A DNA stretch of 33,800 nucleotides, from the NCBI RefSeq assembly GCF_004684775.1, contig NZ_SRIC01000060.1, positions 1 through 33,800 on the forward strand. The letters run 5' to 3'. The translations under genes and the position numbers were made by a program. This DNA is from Streptomyces sp. MZ04. GTDB lineage: Bacteria > Actinomycetota > Actinomycetes > Streptomycetales > Streptomycetaceae. Shown here piece by piece: positions 1-7,641 of this stretch. The stretch's first letter is position 1. Every line of letters begins with the position of its first letter. The notes below the pieces were generated by a model that made no database searches, had not been told where the DNA came from, and saw only the letters and a list, made by a program, of their open reading frames with translations.

Positions 1-1794
1 CCCCCAGTCCAACCGCACCCGCCCCACATGCCGCACCCCACCGAGGTCGACCCGCAACCACGGCCCTCCCACCTCAACTCCACTGCTCCAGCAGGTGACA
101 TGGCTGCCGTCGGACGCGTACGACGCATGCGCACCCGACGACGCGGTCGCGGCCGCACCGAAGGCGAGTTCGTCGGGCTCGGCCAGTGTCGGGGTCACCG
201 TGGAAAGCCCGGGCCCCTGCGCCCCGCGCCGCAACAGCGCGGTGAACTCCCCATACGCGAGGCCCTGCCCGCCACCGCTCCACATCTTCTGGGCGAGCGT
301 GCCGTAGGTCTTCTCGACGAGCCCGTGGACGTCCTGCTGGGTGTACGTGGCGTGCACGAGGTCGTTCCACACGGCGGACATCGCACCGCGCAGCTGCGGA
401 TCGCCTGGGGGCAGGCTCTCGCTCCCCGGGAAGACGTGCGGCTCCCAACTGTCATACAGATAACGGCCGTCGAGCCCGTGCCCGTGGTAGTAGTCGGCGA
501 ACGGCACCACGTACAACAACCCGTCGTTCGTGTTCACGATCTCGTACCCGTCGGCTTTGGCGGCCTGCGGCCCGTACCACCCGTTGTTCCAGCTGTGGAT
601 GGTGACGTCGCGGTCGTAGCCTTCGGCCGAGCCGGCCATCTCGGTCAGACTCCCCCAAGCGCGCGGATGCTTGCCGAGCGTCCGCAGGTGCTCAGCCATG
701 TCATTGAAGTACGCGCGATATTGGGCCTCCGGCCCGGTGTACTCATCGGCCCCGTAGTGCACTTCGGGACTACGAAACCACGGCACGAACTCGCCGAAAA
801 CCTTCTTCATAAAGTCGGTCGTCTCGGGCTTGGCGAGGTCGAGATGGTCGGAGTTGCCGCCGTCGAGCCCCAGCGAGGGCCGGAAGCGTACGAAGGAACG
901 CGAGTGGGCCGGGGCATCGATCTCCGGGGTGAGCTGCACGGCGTGCAGGGCGGCGGTGTCCTCGAAGGAGTCCCAGTCGGCACGGGAGTACGACCCGTCG
1001 GGCGCGGCGAGCCCCTCCCACTCCGGAGAGTCGCTCCGCAGCCGGAAGGCGTCATAGGCCTTGCTCCAGTCACCACCCGGGGCTTTGATCTCGTTGTCGT
1101 TGAGATGAAGCTGGAGATCATTGAGCTTGAACCACCCCATGACGCGCAGATAGTCCCGCACGAACCCGGGCGTGAAGAAGCGCCGCCCGACGTCCAACAT
1201 GAAGCCGCGCAGCCGGTAGTTGGGCCAGTCCTGCGCGGTCCCGACGGGAACGCGAGAGCGCTGCTCATCATGGAGGAGGATCTGAAGAAGTGAGCGCGTG
1301 CCGTAGTAGACACCCCTGTAGGCGGGCGCGGTGATGGTGACGGCGTCGCCCGTGACGGCGAGTTCGTACCCCTCGCGGGCGTAGAGCTCACCACCATCGG
1401 CGTGCCGGGCGCCCGCGTCGAGACGCAGCAGGATCTCGCCGTCGGCGGCGCGGGAGCGGCTGACGGTGCGGGGCGCGGCGAGCTTCAGTCCGGTGACATC
1501 GGCGATATCCAGTGTCAACTGCCGTGCAAGTACCAGCAGTTGACCGGCGTCCTGAACGGGGACGACGACGCGCGACTCCGATGCAAGCCGGTGGACACCA
1601 TCACCCCCGTCCCATTCCTGGAGGGCGGGGATGACGGCCGGCCGGGCGTTGCCCCGGTTCGCGCCACCGGCAGGGGACGCCTCTGCACCCACGGCATGGG
1701 CCGAGGGCAGCGGAAGAGCGACGGCCGCGCCCGCGACGGCCGCGCCCGCGACGGCTGTCGCGGCGATGAGAGAACGACGGGAGAGGTTCGTCAT
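1..1794 (-). CDS. Beta-N-acetylhexosaminidase, GH20 family, Tat-exported (3' end outside the window)
   Basis: The frame is open from an ATG at 1794 to position 1, giving 598 codons with no stop, so the C-terminus lies beyond the window. The N-terminus has a twin-arginine signal (S-R-R-S-L followed by an Ala-rich hydrophobic stretch and a probable AHA cleavage site), implying Tat export. A GH20 N-terminal domain precedes the catalytic barrel. The barrel carries the Asp-Glu catalytic pair at D350/E351 in the context YGADEY, and the HSWNNGW and WNDLVH stretches expected of the family. From about residue 545 a galactose-binding-like (F5/8 type C) domain begins. Such enzymes release N-acetylglucosamine from chitin oligomers or glycans outside the cell. 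The start is the first ATG after an in-frame TAG, but no good ribosome binding site is visible, so the transcript may be leaderless. A DasR-like palindrome sits immediately upstream. Confidence 0.93.
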   Translation of the reverse strand, partial: MTNLSRRSLIAATAVAGAAVAGAAVALPLPSAHAVGAEASPAGGANRGNARPAVIPALQEWDGGDGVHRLASESRVVVPVQDAGQLLVLARQLTLDIADVTGLKLAAPRTVSRSRAADGEILLRLDAGARHADGGELYAREGYELAVTGDAVTITAPAYRGVYYGTRSLLQILLHDEQRSRVPVGTAQDWPNYRLRGFMLDVGRRFFTPGFVRDYLRVMGWFKLNDLQLHLNDNEIKAPGGDWSKAYDAFRLRSDSPEWEGLAAPDGSYSRADWDSFEDTAALHAVQLTPEIDAPAHSRSFVRFRPSLGLDGGNSDHLDLAKPETTDFMKKVFGEFVPWFRSPEVHYGADEYTGPEAQYRAYFNDMAEHLRTLGKHPRAWGSLTEMAGSAEGYDRDVTIHSWNNGWYGPQAAKADGYEIVNTNDGLLYVVPFADYYHGHGLDGRYLYDSWEPHVFPGSESLPPGDPQLRGAMSAVWNDLVHATYTQQDVHGLVEKTYGTLAQKMWSGGGQGLAYGEFTALLRRGAQGPGLSTVTPTLAEPDELAFGAAATASSGAHASYASDGSHVTCWSSGVEVGGPWLRVDLGGVRHVGRVRLDWG

Positions 1795-1797
1795 GGC

Positions 1798-1813
1798 AGT
1801 GGACTACACCACT
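1798..1813. promoter_or_regulatory. DasR-responsive-element-like palindrome
   Basis: The 16-mer AGTGGACTACACCACT matches 14 of 16 positions of the dre consensus as I recall it (A[C/G]TGGTCTAGACCA[C/G]T). It begins four bases upstream of the hexosaminidase start codon, in the short divergent region shared with the GNAT gene. DasR is the GntR-family regulator of N-acetylglucosamine and chitin genes in Streptomyces. A site here fits the enzyme's substrate. Confidence 0.6.
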
Positions 1814-1882
1814 CAACTCCCCAACCTCACAAGGGAATCAACAGAATCACTCGCGAGGGGCCAAGCCGGATCATGATGGGGG

Positions 1883-2464
1883 ATGTCTAATAGATCTGAG
1901 ACCCCATCCCCTGCGGCACCGGCCATGGTGCGACTCTCCAGTTACACGAAGACAGAGCAGGACGAGATCCTCGGCGCCGGCGATGACCCCTTCGGCGTCG
2001 CCGCAACCGGCTTGACCTGGCTGCCCAAGGAAGAGCACTTCGGCATCAGACACGGAGACCGGCTTGTGGCACACGCCGGCCTGCTACGGCTGCCTGTCGC
2101 GATCGGCGACACCGAGACAGAGGTGGTGGGAGTCGGCGGAGTGGCCGTCGCACCCGACGTGCAGGGCCAGGGGCTGGCCCGGCTCGTCGTCACAGCGGCA
2201 CTTGACCATGCGCGCACGATGGGCCCGCAGCACGCACTCCTGTTCTGCCGCCCTCCGCTCGTACCGCTGTACCAGCGCCTCGGATGGCATCCGCTCGACA
2301 AGGACGTACGCGTCGAACAACCCGAAGCCCGCGTGGTGACGATGCCGCTGCGAACCATGGTGACGCCCCTGCGCGACGACGCGTACTGGCCTTCAGAGCC
2401 GGTGCGCCTGTTCTCACAAGGGGTTGGAGCCGTGCGCCGGGTGCCAGTACGTAGGTGCTCGTGA
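1883..2464 (+). CDS. GNAT family N-acetyltransferase
   Basis: This 193-residue protein has the central acetyl-CoA-binding motif of GNAT enzymes (VAVAPDVQGQGLARLVV, about residues 87-103). A preceding beta strand (VVGVGG) and a LYQRLGW-type helix-turn near residue 130 also fit the fold. The substrate cannot be inferred. A G-rich stretch (GGGGG) lies directly before the ATG at 1883, and an alternative start is the ATG at 1925. The last 20 or so residues (after PVRLFSQGV) look low-complexity and basic, unlike the compact ends usual in this family. The 3' end may have been altered by a frameshift. The gene is divergent from the hexosaminidase and is the last chromosomal gene before the inserted element. 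Confidence 0.75.
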   Translation: MSNRSETPSPAAPAMVRLSSYTKTEQDEILGAGDDPFGVAATGLTWLPKEEHFGIRHGDRLVAHAGLLRLPVAIGDTETEVVGVGGVAVAPDVQGQGLARLVVTAALDHARTMGPQHALLFCRPPLVPLYQRLGWHPLDKDVRVEQPEARVVTMPLRTMVTPLRDDAYWPSEPVRLFSQGVGAVRRVPVRRCS

Positions 2465-2636
2465 ACCCAGCCAGGGCGCCGAGGGCGGTGAGTGAGCGTC
2501 GCAAGGAACTCTCCAGACGCGTGCTCGCATGGCTACGTTGTGTAACCAACCCTGAACTTACCCGTCCGCAGCGCGGCCAGCCCCGGCGAGCTACTCCAGC
2601 ACGCCGAGCTCGACGCCAGGGAAAGCCCTGCTCAAC
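2465..2636. other. Chromosomal intergenic flank left of the element
   Basis: I see no convincing gene, RNA or repeat in this 172-bp stretch. Before the element inserted, it would have lain directly beside the ppdK terminator that is now at 19164-19198. Confidence 0.5.
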
Positions 2637-2666
2637 CCCGAAGGGGCAGCACCCCCGCACAGGGTG
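2637..2666. repeat. attL core, 30-bp direct repeat
   Basis: These 30 bases are identical to 19160-19189, and the flanking bases differ on both sides. The repeat includes the 14-base left arm, the loop and five bases of the right arm of the hairpin that is complete at attR. Here the hairpin is truncated because element DNA follows the core. Confidence 0.93.
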
Positions 2667-2669
2667 TAT

Positions 2670-2703
2670 GGCCGATTCCCTGAACTGGGAAGTCGGCCTT
2701 TTC
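2670..2703 (+). terminator. Rho-independent terminator at the left edge of the element
   Basis: GGCCGATTCCC (2670-2680) pairs with 2687-2698 through one bulged G, closing a six-base loop (TGAACT). A run of four T follows at 2699-2702. The T-run orients it to stop plus-strand transcription entering from the chromosome. It also lies 40 bp beyond the integrase stop and may act on both strands. Confidence 0.8.
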
Positions 2704-2713
2704 TCTGCCCTGC

Positions 2714-2732
2714 GGGGCACTCTCGGGGCACT
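2714..2732. repeat. GGGGCACT tandem pair, possible integrase arm-type sites
   Basis: GGGGCACT occurs at 2714-2721 and 2725-2732, one helical turn (11 bp) apart, between attL and the integrase stop. Tyrosine integrases bind short arm repeats next to the core, and position and spacing fit that role. Binding is inferred, not shown. Confidence 0.4.
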
Positions 2733-2742
2733 TAGGGGACCC

Positions 2743-3969
2743 TTACTTGAGTGCCGCCTCCATCATGTCCGCCGTCTTGTCGACGTCCGACTCCCACAGG
2801 TGGGTGTAGACGTTCAGCGTGATCGATGGCTTAGCGTGACCGAGTCGCATCTGCACCTGCTTCGGTGTCGCCCCGTTCTTGATGAGCACCGAGGCGTAGA
2901 AGTGCCGCAGGTCATGAAGCGTCGTGTCCTCAGGGACGCGCACCTTACTGCCGGACCTCCCCAAGTAGGCGTTTGCCCGCTTGATGTTGCGCGCCCAGAC
3001 CCTCGTCCAGCTGCTACGCCTGATCGCGCCCCCGTGCTCGTTCGTGTACAGCAGACGGACGTGACGCCACACCGGCTTACGCGGATTCGTCCGGTCCTCA
3101 ATGTGCACGACCTTGGGCGGGAACTCGGCGCGATGCCGGGTCAAGTCCTCGACGACAGACGGCCCCTGCGGAACTGACCGGCGACTCTGCTTCGTCTTCG
3201 GCTCCCCGAGGTACGGCACTCCCTTGTCGGGGCCGATCATCTGCTGCTTCACCGTCACTGCCTCGCTCGGCTCTTCGTCTTCCTGGCCGAACAGCTCGCC
3301 CTGCCGTAGCCCCGTGGAAGCGGCCTGCCGCACCAGGGCCCGGTACCGGGCGGACGCGGTGACGATCAACGCTTTGACGGCGTCGGGGTGGAGCGGGTGA
3401 ATCTCCGGATAGAAGACCTCGGGGGGCTTCAGACCCTCCCACGGGTACTTCGCGATGATGCCTTCCTGGTGAGCCATCTTCAGGATGCTCGTGCAGGCAT
3501 TCCAGGACGTCGCGAAGCTCGACGGTGCGATAACCGCGGATCGGTCTTTGATCCACTTCTGCCCGTCCAGCCGCTGAATACTGCCTATCTGCCGGTTCCC
3601 GAACGTGGGGTACACGTGCAGCCGCAGGGCCCGTTCGACGTTCGTCTCCGTGCGCTCCCGGTGAACGGCCATCTCGCGCCAACGCTCGCCAACGACCTTG
3701 AACTTCTCCTTGCCCCGCTCGCGGTTCACGAACGTCCGGTCGTCCAGCTGCGCCGTCACCGCACCCGCGCGCGAGTCGGCCTGCGTCCGCTTCTCGAAGC
3801 TCTCCTTGCACTGCTTCCCGGACAGATCCCGGTAGCGCACCAGCCAGCGATGGCCCCTGCCGTGCTCGGCGTTCGCGTACACGACGTTCGCTTTCGTGCT
3901 GTGCTCCGCGCACGGTTCGGCGTCGGCCGGCGGCCGGGACAGATGCCAGCGGTCATGCACCTTCGCCAT
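2743..3969 (-). CDS. int: Tyrosine recombinase (integrase)
   Basis: This 408-residue phage-type integrase has an N-terminal basic region, a SAM-like core-binding domain (about 85-175) and a C-terminal catalytic domain (about 190-400). The catalytic set is visible: R222 (TGLRQGE), a lysine near 258-260, H352-x-x-R355 (HDLRH), H378 (LGHAK) and the nucleophile Y388 (NVYTHLW). It should recombine attP with the 30-bp core found at both ends of the element. The gene lies directly inside attL and is read toward it. Its first 17 bases overlap the end of the XRE gene, so the two are probably translationally coupled. No frameshift or missing catalytic residue is seen, so it is likely active. Confidence 0.96.
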   Translation of the reverse strand: MAKVHDRWHLSRPPADAEPCAEHSTKANVVYANAEHGRGHRWLVRYRDLSGKQCKESFEKRTQADSRAGAVTAQLDDRTFVNRERGKEKFKVVGERWREMAVHRERTETNVERALRLHVYPTFGNRQIGSIQRLDGQKWIKDRSAVIAPSSFATSWNACTSILKMAHQEGIIAKYPWEGLKPPEVFYPEIHPLHPDAVKALIVTASARYRALVRQAASTGLRQGELFGQEDEEPSEAVTVKQQMIGPDKGVPYLGEPKTKQSRRSVPQGPSVVEDLTRHRAEFPPKVVHIEDRTNPRKPVWRHVRLLYTNEHGGAIRRSSWTRVWARNIKRANAYLGRSGSKVRVPEDTTLHDLRHFYASVLIKNGATPKQVQMRLGHAKPSITLNVYTHLWESDVDKTADMMEAALK

Positions 3970-4504
3970 CAGTGCCCCCTCCGGGCATCTTCTTCACTCC
4001 GGTCATCAAGTCGAGAACGGTGTCGTCGTCGGCTTCCTGGCCCATGACCTCCCGATACCGGGTCCGGATGGCCTCTGCCATGGAGCGCCCCTCGACAGTC
4101 GGCCGCATCTGTATGGGCTGCGGCAGCTCATCAAGAGGTACCTCTGTGCGGAACATTCGCTCGTCCGTGCCCGGCAGGGGGCTCTCACCTCGGAACCATT
4201 CCCGCACCCGTCGCGCTGGATAAGCCTCGGCATCAGTGATCCGAAAGGGCTGATCTACCACCGGCACTAGCAGGTGCACGGGCGCCACATCGAAGACTCG
4301 CGACAACGCCAGCAGTTCATTCACGGACACGGTGGCGCGGCGACCGTTTTCGAGGTTGGCAACGATCGACCGGTCCCAGCGAATACCGTGCGCGGTCATC
4401 TGCGCGCCGAGCTCTGTCGCGGTCCAACCCTTTCTGGTCCGGAGCTCTTTGACCCTTGCCCTAATCGTGCCTACCGGGTCGGCGGCATCTACCGTGTGAT
4501 CCAT
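3953..4504 (-). CDS. XRE-family transcriptional regulator
   Basis: The 183-residue protein has an N-terminal helix-turn-helix of the XRE/Cro type (about residues 13-80, with the WDRSIVANLENGRR recognition region). Its C-terminal part, of unknown role, ends in a polar tail. I chose the ATG at 4504. The frame runs open further upstream to 4600, but that extension is Cys-rich and would cover the divergent promoter. No strong ribosome binding site is evident. It is encoded upstream of and overlapping int, and divergent from the Xis-like gene. This fits a repressor that controls the switch between integration and excision or replication. Confidence 0.85.
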   Translation of the reverse strand: MDHTVDAADPVGTIRARVKELRTRKGWTATELGAQMTAHGIRWDRSIVANLENGRRATVSVNELLALSRVFDVAPVHLLVPVVDQPFRITDAEAYPARRVREWFRGESPLPGTDERMFRTEVPLDELPQPIQMRPTVEGRSMAEAIRTRYREVMGQEADDDTVLDLMTGVKKMPGGGTDGEGA

Positions 4505-4523
4505 GAGCACATCAAAGCATTCA

Positions 4524-4553
4524 TTGACACACCGAACAAGGACGGGGCATGAT
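4524..4553 (+). promoter_or_regulatory. Putative promoter of the Xis-replication operon
   Basis: A perfect -35 box TTGACA (4524-4529) is followed after 18 bp by CATGAT (4548-4553), a 4-of-6 match to the -10 consensus. It would start transcription near 4560, about 50 bases before the Xis-like ATG. It lies between the divergent regulator and Xis genes, where the XRE protein would be expected to act. Confidence 0.5.
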
Positions 4554-4611
4554 CGGGCACAAGAGGTGCTTCCATCTGCCTGAGTGTGCTTCACGATCAC
4601 ACGGAGTGTTC

Positions 4612-4839
4612 ATGAAACGCGTCCCCATCCCCGATTCGACCGGCCCAAAGCGTCGACCTCTCGCCACAGTCCCGGATCTTTCCGAGCACTACGGCGTTCC
4701 GGAAAAGACCGTTCACCGCTGGCATCAGACGCAGACCTGCGTCGGGCCACTGATGTTCCGAGTCGGCAAGTACCTGCGAGCCCGCTGGGACGACATCGAA
4801 CAGTACGACGCAGAGCAGGCCGGAGGCGCTGCAGCATGA
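4612..4839 (+). CDS. Excisionase-like winged helix-turn-helix protein
   Basis: The 75-residue protein carries a MerR/Xis-type DNA-binding module (VPDLSEHYGVPEKTVHRWH, then RVGKYLRARWDDIEQYDAEQ). This is the typical arrangement of recombination directionality factors in actinobacterial elements. The ATG at 4612 follows GGAG at 7 bp spacing and is preferred over the upstream in-frame ATG at 4549, whose extra residues add nothing to the fold. It starts the plus-strand operon and ends in ATGA with the next gene. Its likely job is to bias Int toward excision. Confidence 0.82.
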   Translation: MKRVPIPDSTGPKRRPLATVPDLSEHYGVPEKTVHRWHQTQTCVGPLMFRVGKYLRARWDDIEQYDAEQAGGAAA

Positions 4840-5135
4840 CCGAACGCACAGAGACCCGCCAGGGGCTAACTGGCGGGTCTCCGGAAGACCTCACAGCGGG
4901 CGGGTCTGAGACCAGCCTGCCACAGGGTGACCCACCCCGTGTACCCGGACGACTCGACACGTACCGGTCTCGCTCCGCGAAGTGGCATCGGCAGGTTCGT
5001 GTCGAGGCTTGCCCGCGCTGTGGGCACCCCCACCTTCACCGCGCCCCGCTCCCCCTCGTCCGATCCGTCCTCAAGACCGCACCCTGCGGCCTGACTTACG
5101 TCGTGCAGCTGCGCCCCATGGCGGTGACTGTATGA
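4836..5135 (+). CDS. Small Cys-containing protein, function unknown
   Basis: The gene encodes 99 residues and is linked to its neighbours by ATGA overlaps at both ends (4836-4839 and 5132-5135), which strongly supports both start and frame. The C-terminal half has CPRCGHPHLH (C59, C62, with His nearby) and a later Cys (C84), which could bind one zinc. The N-terminal half is Gly/Thr-rich and contains a perfect 12-bp inverted repeat in its DNA. The position just before the primase suggests an accessory role in replication or its control, but I do not recognise the family. Confidence 0.75.
   Translation: MTERTETRQGLTGGSPEDLTAGGSETSLPQGDPPRVPGRLDTYRSRSAKWHRQVRVEACPRCGHPHLHRAPLPLVRSVLKTAPCGLTYVVQLRPMAVTV
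4851..4881. repeat. Perfect 12-bp inverted repeat inside the small gene's 5' end
   Basis: GAGACCCGCCAG (4851-4862) is the exact reverse complement of 4870-4881, with a seven-base loop. A 12-bp GC-rich stem five codons into a coding region would strongly affect translation or transcription of the downstream primase. It could also be a protein-binding or origin site. Confidence 0.7.
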
Positions 5136-7474
5136 GCGCACACGACCGCGTCCTCGAGGCCCTGGAGCAGCACGGCAGCAAGGGCCGCGGCACGTCCTAC
5201 CAGTGCGTCAGCCACGACGACAACGCCCCGTCCCTATCCGTCACCCGCGGCAATAGGGGCGTGATCCTCAACTGCCACGCCGGATGCGCCACCGAGGACG
5301 TGGTGAGCACCCTCGGTCTGACCATGGCTGACCTCTTCGACGAGCCCCTGGAGAAGCGCGAGCGTCCGCAGGTCGTCGCCGAGTACCCGTACTGCGACGA
5401 GCACGGCCAGGTGCTCTACGTTGTGCGGCGCCTGGAGCCCGGCTATGACGGCGAACGTAAGACGTTCCGCCAGTACAAACCGGACGGCACGGCAGGCGTG
5501 AAAGGCGTCCGCCGAGTCCTGTATCGCCTCCCCGAAGTCATCGCCGAGGCACAGGCCGACGGGACCGTCCTCGTCGTCGAGGGCGAGAAGGACGCTGACA
5601 ACCTCCGAGGCATCGGCTGCACCGCCACCTGCAACGTGGGCGGCGCGGGCAAGTGGCGCGACGAGTACAGCGAGCACCTGCGAGGCGCCGCCGAGGTCGT
5701 CGTCATCGCCGACCGAGACGAGCCCGGCCGCAAGCACGCGGCCACCGTCGCCGACTCCGTACAGCGTGCAGGCATTCCCGTGCGTGTCCTCGAGCCCGCC
5801 CGCGGCAAGGACGTCTCCGACCATCTGGCGGCAGGACTCACCTTCGACGACCTGGCACCCCAAACACGGACCGCCCCCGCCCAAAACGATTCCAGTAATT
5901 CCAGCGAAGCCCTCTGGGGGCCCGAAGAGGCATCCGCTGGAATAGGTGGAACGGAAAATGAGGGGGGCGGTCCGTGTTGGGACCCGCCCCTGCCCGTCCC
6001 TAAGAACGTCCTCCCGGTGTTCCCCACAGACCTGCTCGGCGACTCCCTCGCCGGATGGGTCCGGGCACAGGGCACCTCCCTGAACGTCTCCGACGACCTG
6101 CTCGCCCTCTCCGCGCTCGGCACGATCTCCGCCGCGCTCGGCGGCCGAGTGCAGGTGCACGTGAAGGACGGGTGGGAGGCCGAGAACGTCTGTCTGTACT
6201 GCCTCGGTCTGGCCGACTCCTCCGCCCGCAAGACGCCCGCGCTCGATGCGGCCTCGGCGCCCATGCGGGACCGCATCGGCCAGCTGCGAGAAGAGCAGCG
6301 CGCCGAGGTCGAGCAGAACGAGCAAGAGATCCGGATCACGGAGAAGGAACTCGCGGCCGTCGAGAACGACGTCTCCCGGAACAAGGCCAGCAAGGAAGAC
6401 GCACGCGCCGTCCTCGACACCCTGCTCGGCCTGAAGGCGCAACCGGGCCTGCCCAAAGCGTTCGTCGGTGACGTCACCCTCGAAGCGCTCGGCAAGGTCA
6501 TGGGCGAGAACGGCGGCCGTATGGCGCTGCACGAATCCGAGGCGGGGTTCTTCAAGGCGTGCGCGGGCCTGTATGGCAACGGCCGCGCCGACATCACCCT
6601 CGTCCTGAAGGCGTACAGCGGCACCGGACACGAGATCGACCGTGTCGGCCGCGGCCACTCCTGGATGCCCCGCACGGCCTTGACGTTGACGCTCATCATT
6701 CAGCCCGGCGTCGTCGAGCACATGGAGAAGGACAACCCCGAGTTCAAGTCGTCCGGGTTCCTGAACCGCTTCCTGTACGCCCTGCCCGTCCCTATGCCGC
6801 CCGGTGCTTTCGACACCCCCGACGTGCCCCTCGACGTCGCCCTCGACTACGCACGACGCATCGTGCGCCTGGTCGACGACGTCTGGACGAGCGAGAACAT
6901 CCGCACGCTCACGCTCACCGTGCAGGCCCGCAAGGTGTTCGCCGAGTTCTATAACCAGACCGACAAGGACAAGGCAGACGGCGGCCCGCTCCATGACATC
7001 GCCGAGTGGGCGGGCAAGCTGTGCGGCCAAGTCGCCCGGCTCGCCGCGTGTCTGACTCTGTACGACAACGTCGCGGCGGCCGAGATCAGCGAAGACGCCA
7101 TGACCCGCAGCATCGGCCTCGCCCCCTACCTGACGGCCCACGCACGGACTGCTTTCGCCCTCATGTCCCGCGACGGAGACGGCGGCCGAAAGCTCCTGCG
7201 CGACATCCTCGACCGGCTCCCCCAGCTCCTCGCCGATGACCGCACGGTGACCGCACGGAAGATCCGGGAGTCGTTCAAGGGGCGACGGGCCAGCGGCTCG
7301 GCTGGCGGGGTCGACGCCGAGGCCATCAAAGAGGCGATGTCCGAGCTCGAAGAACTCGGGTGGGTCGCCGAGATCCCGGCACCGCCACGCAAGCCCGGCC
7401 AGCGAGGACAGAAGCCCTCGCCCAAGTACGACGTCCACCCGTGGATTTACGACCCGCCCGAGGAGGCGGCATGA
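5132..7474 (+). CDS. Primase-helicase-like replication protein (CHC2/TOPRIM plus DUF3987)
   Basis: This 780-residue protein is the largest in the element and its likely replication enzyme. The N-terminus has a primase-type zinc ribbon (C25, H28, C48, C52). A TOPRIM domain follows with E150/D154 (VEGEKDAD) and D194-x-D196 (ADRDEPGR). A Gly/Ser-rich linker of about 45 residues leads to a DUF3987 helicase-like domain (about 295-700). Its P-loop position reads ADSSARKTPA (361-370), a degenerate Walker A, with an HESEAGF acidic motif near 467. An acidic coiled coil spans about 380-425. The ATG at 5132 is fixed by ATGA overlap with the preceding gene. Such proteins prime and unwind satellite, phage or plasmid DNA. 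No separate initiator is seen in the element. Confidence 0.85.
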   Translation: MSAHDRVLEALEQHGSKGRGTSYQCVSHDDNAPSLSVTRGNRGVILNCHAGCATEDVVSTLGLTMADLFDEPLEKRERPQVVAEYPYCDEHGQVLYVVRRLEPGYDGERKTFRQYKPDGTAGVKGVRRVLYRLPEVIAEAQADGTVLVVEGEKDADNLRGIGCTATCNVGGAGKWRDEYSEHLRGAAEVVVIADRDEPGRKHAATVADSVQRAGIPVRVLEPARGKDVSDHLAAGLTFDDLAPQTRTAPAQNDSSNSSEALWGPEEASAGIGGTENEGGGPCWDPPLPVPKNVLPVFPTDLLGDSLAGWVRAQGTSLNVSDDLLALSALGTISAALGGRVQVHVKDGWEAENVCLYCLGLADSSARKTPALDAASAPMRDRIGQLREEQRAEVEQNEQEIRITEKELAAVENDVSRNKASKEDARAVLDTLLGLKAQPGLPKAFVGDVTLEALGKVMGENGGRMALHESEAGFFKACAGLYGNGRADITLVLKAYSGTGHEIDRVGRGHSWMPRTALTLTLIIQPGVVEHMEKDNPEFKSSGFLNRFLYALPVPMPPGAFDTPDVPLDVALDYARRIVRLVDDVWTSENIRTLTLTVQARKVFAEFYNQTDKDKADGGPLHDIAEWAGKLCGQVARLAACLTLYDNVAAAEISEDAMTRSIGLAPYLTAHARTAFALMSRDGDGGRKLLRDILDRLPQLLADDRTVTARKIRESFKGRRASGSAGGVDAEAIKEAMSELEELGWVAEIPAPPRKPGQRGQKPSPKYDVHPWIYDPPEEAA

Positions 7475-7641
7475 CTTCCCATGTCGAGCAGCAGATAGCC
7501 GCACGCATCGCCGCGGTCAAAGCCAGACGCCGACGACGGCGCGAGGAGCGGCAAGAGTTCGCCGAGAACCGCGCCCACGGACTTCAAGCCAGGCACGCGG
7601 CGAAGGTGGCCCGGTGGGCTGACGAGGACGCCGACCAGTGA
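7471..7641 (+). CDS. Small basic helical protein, function unknown
   Basis: The 56-residue product is highly Arg/Ala-rich, with a run of five Arg near residue 20, and probably forms one long helix. It starts in an ATGA overlap with the primase and ends in a GTGA overlap with the next gene. The tight coupling supports it as real. A nucleic-acid-binding accessory role is plausible from charge alone; no family is recognised. Confidence 0.65.
   Translation: MTSHVEQQIAARIAAVKARRRRRREERQEFAENRAHGLQARHAAKVARWADEDADQ

Noticed and set aside
28..1293. Long plus-strand open frame of 421 codons
   Set aside because: It is the antisense shadow of the GH20 hexosaminidase gene, whose motifs and codon bias are clear on the minus strand.
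2637..2666. tRNA gene as the attachment site
   Set aside because: Neither att region can be folded into a tRNA cloverleaf; the core is a simple hairpin.
2465..2720. Minus-strand frame with LTALGALAGFTSTYV-like stretch as a gene remnant
   Set aside because: There is no start, no family match that I can name, and the frame crosses the att core.
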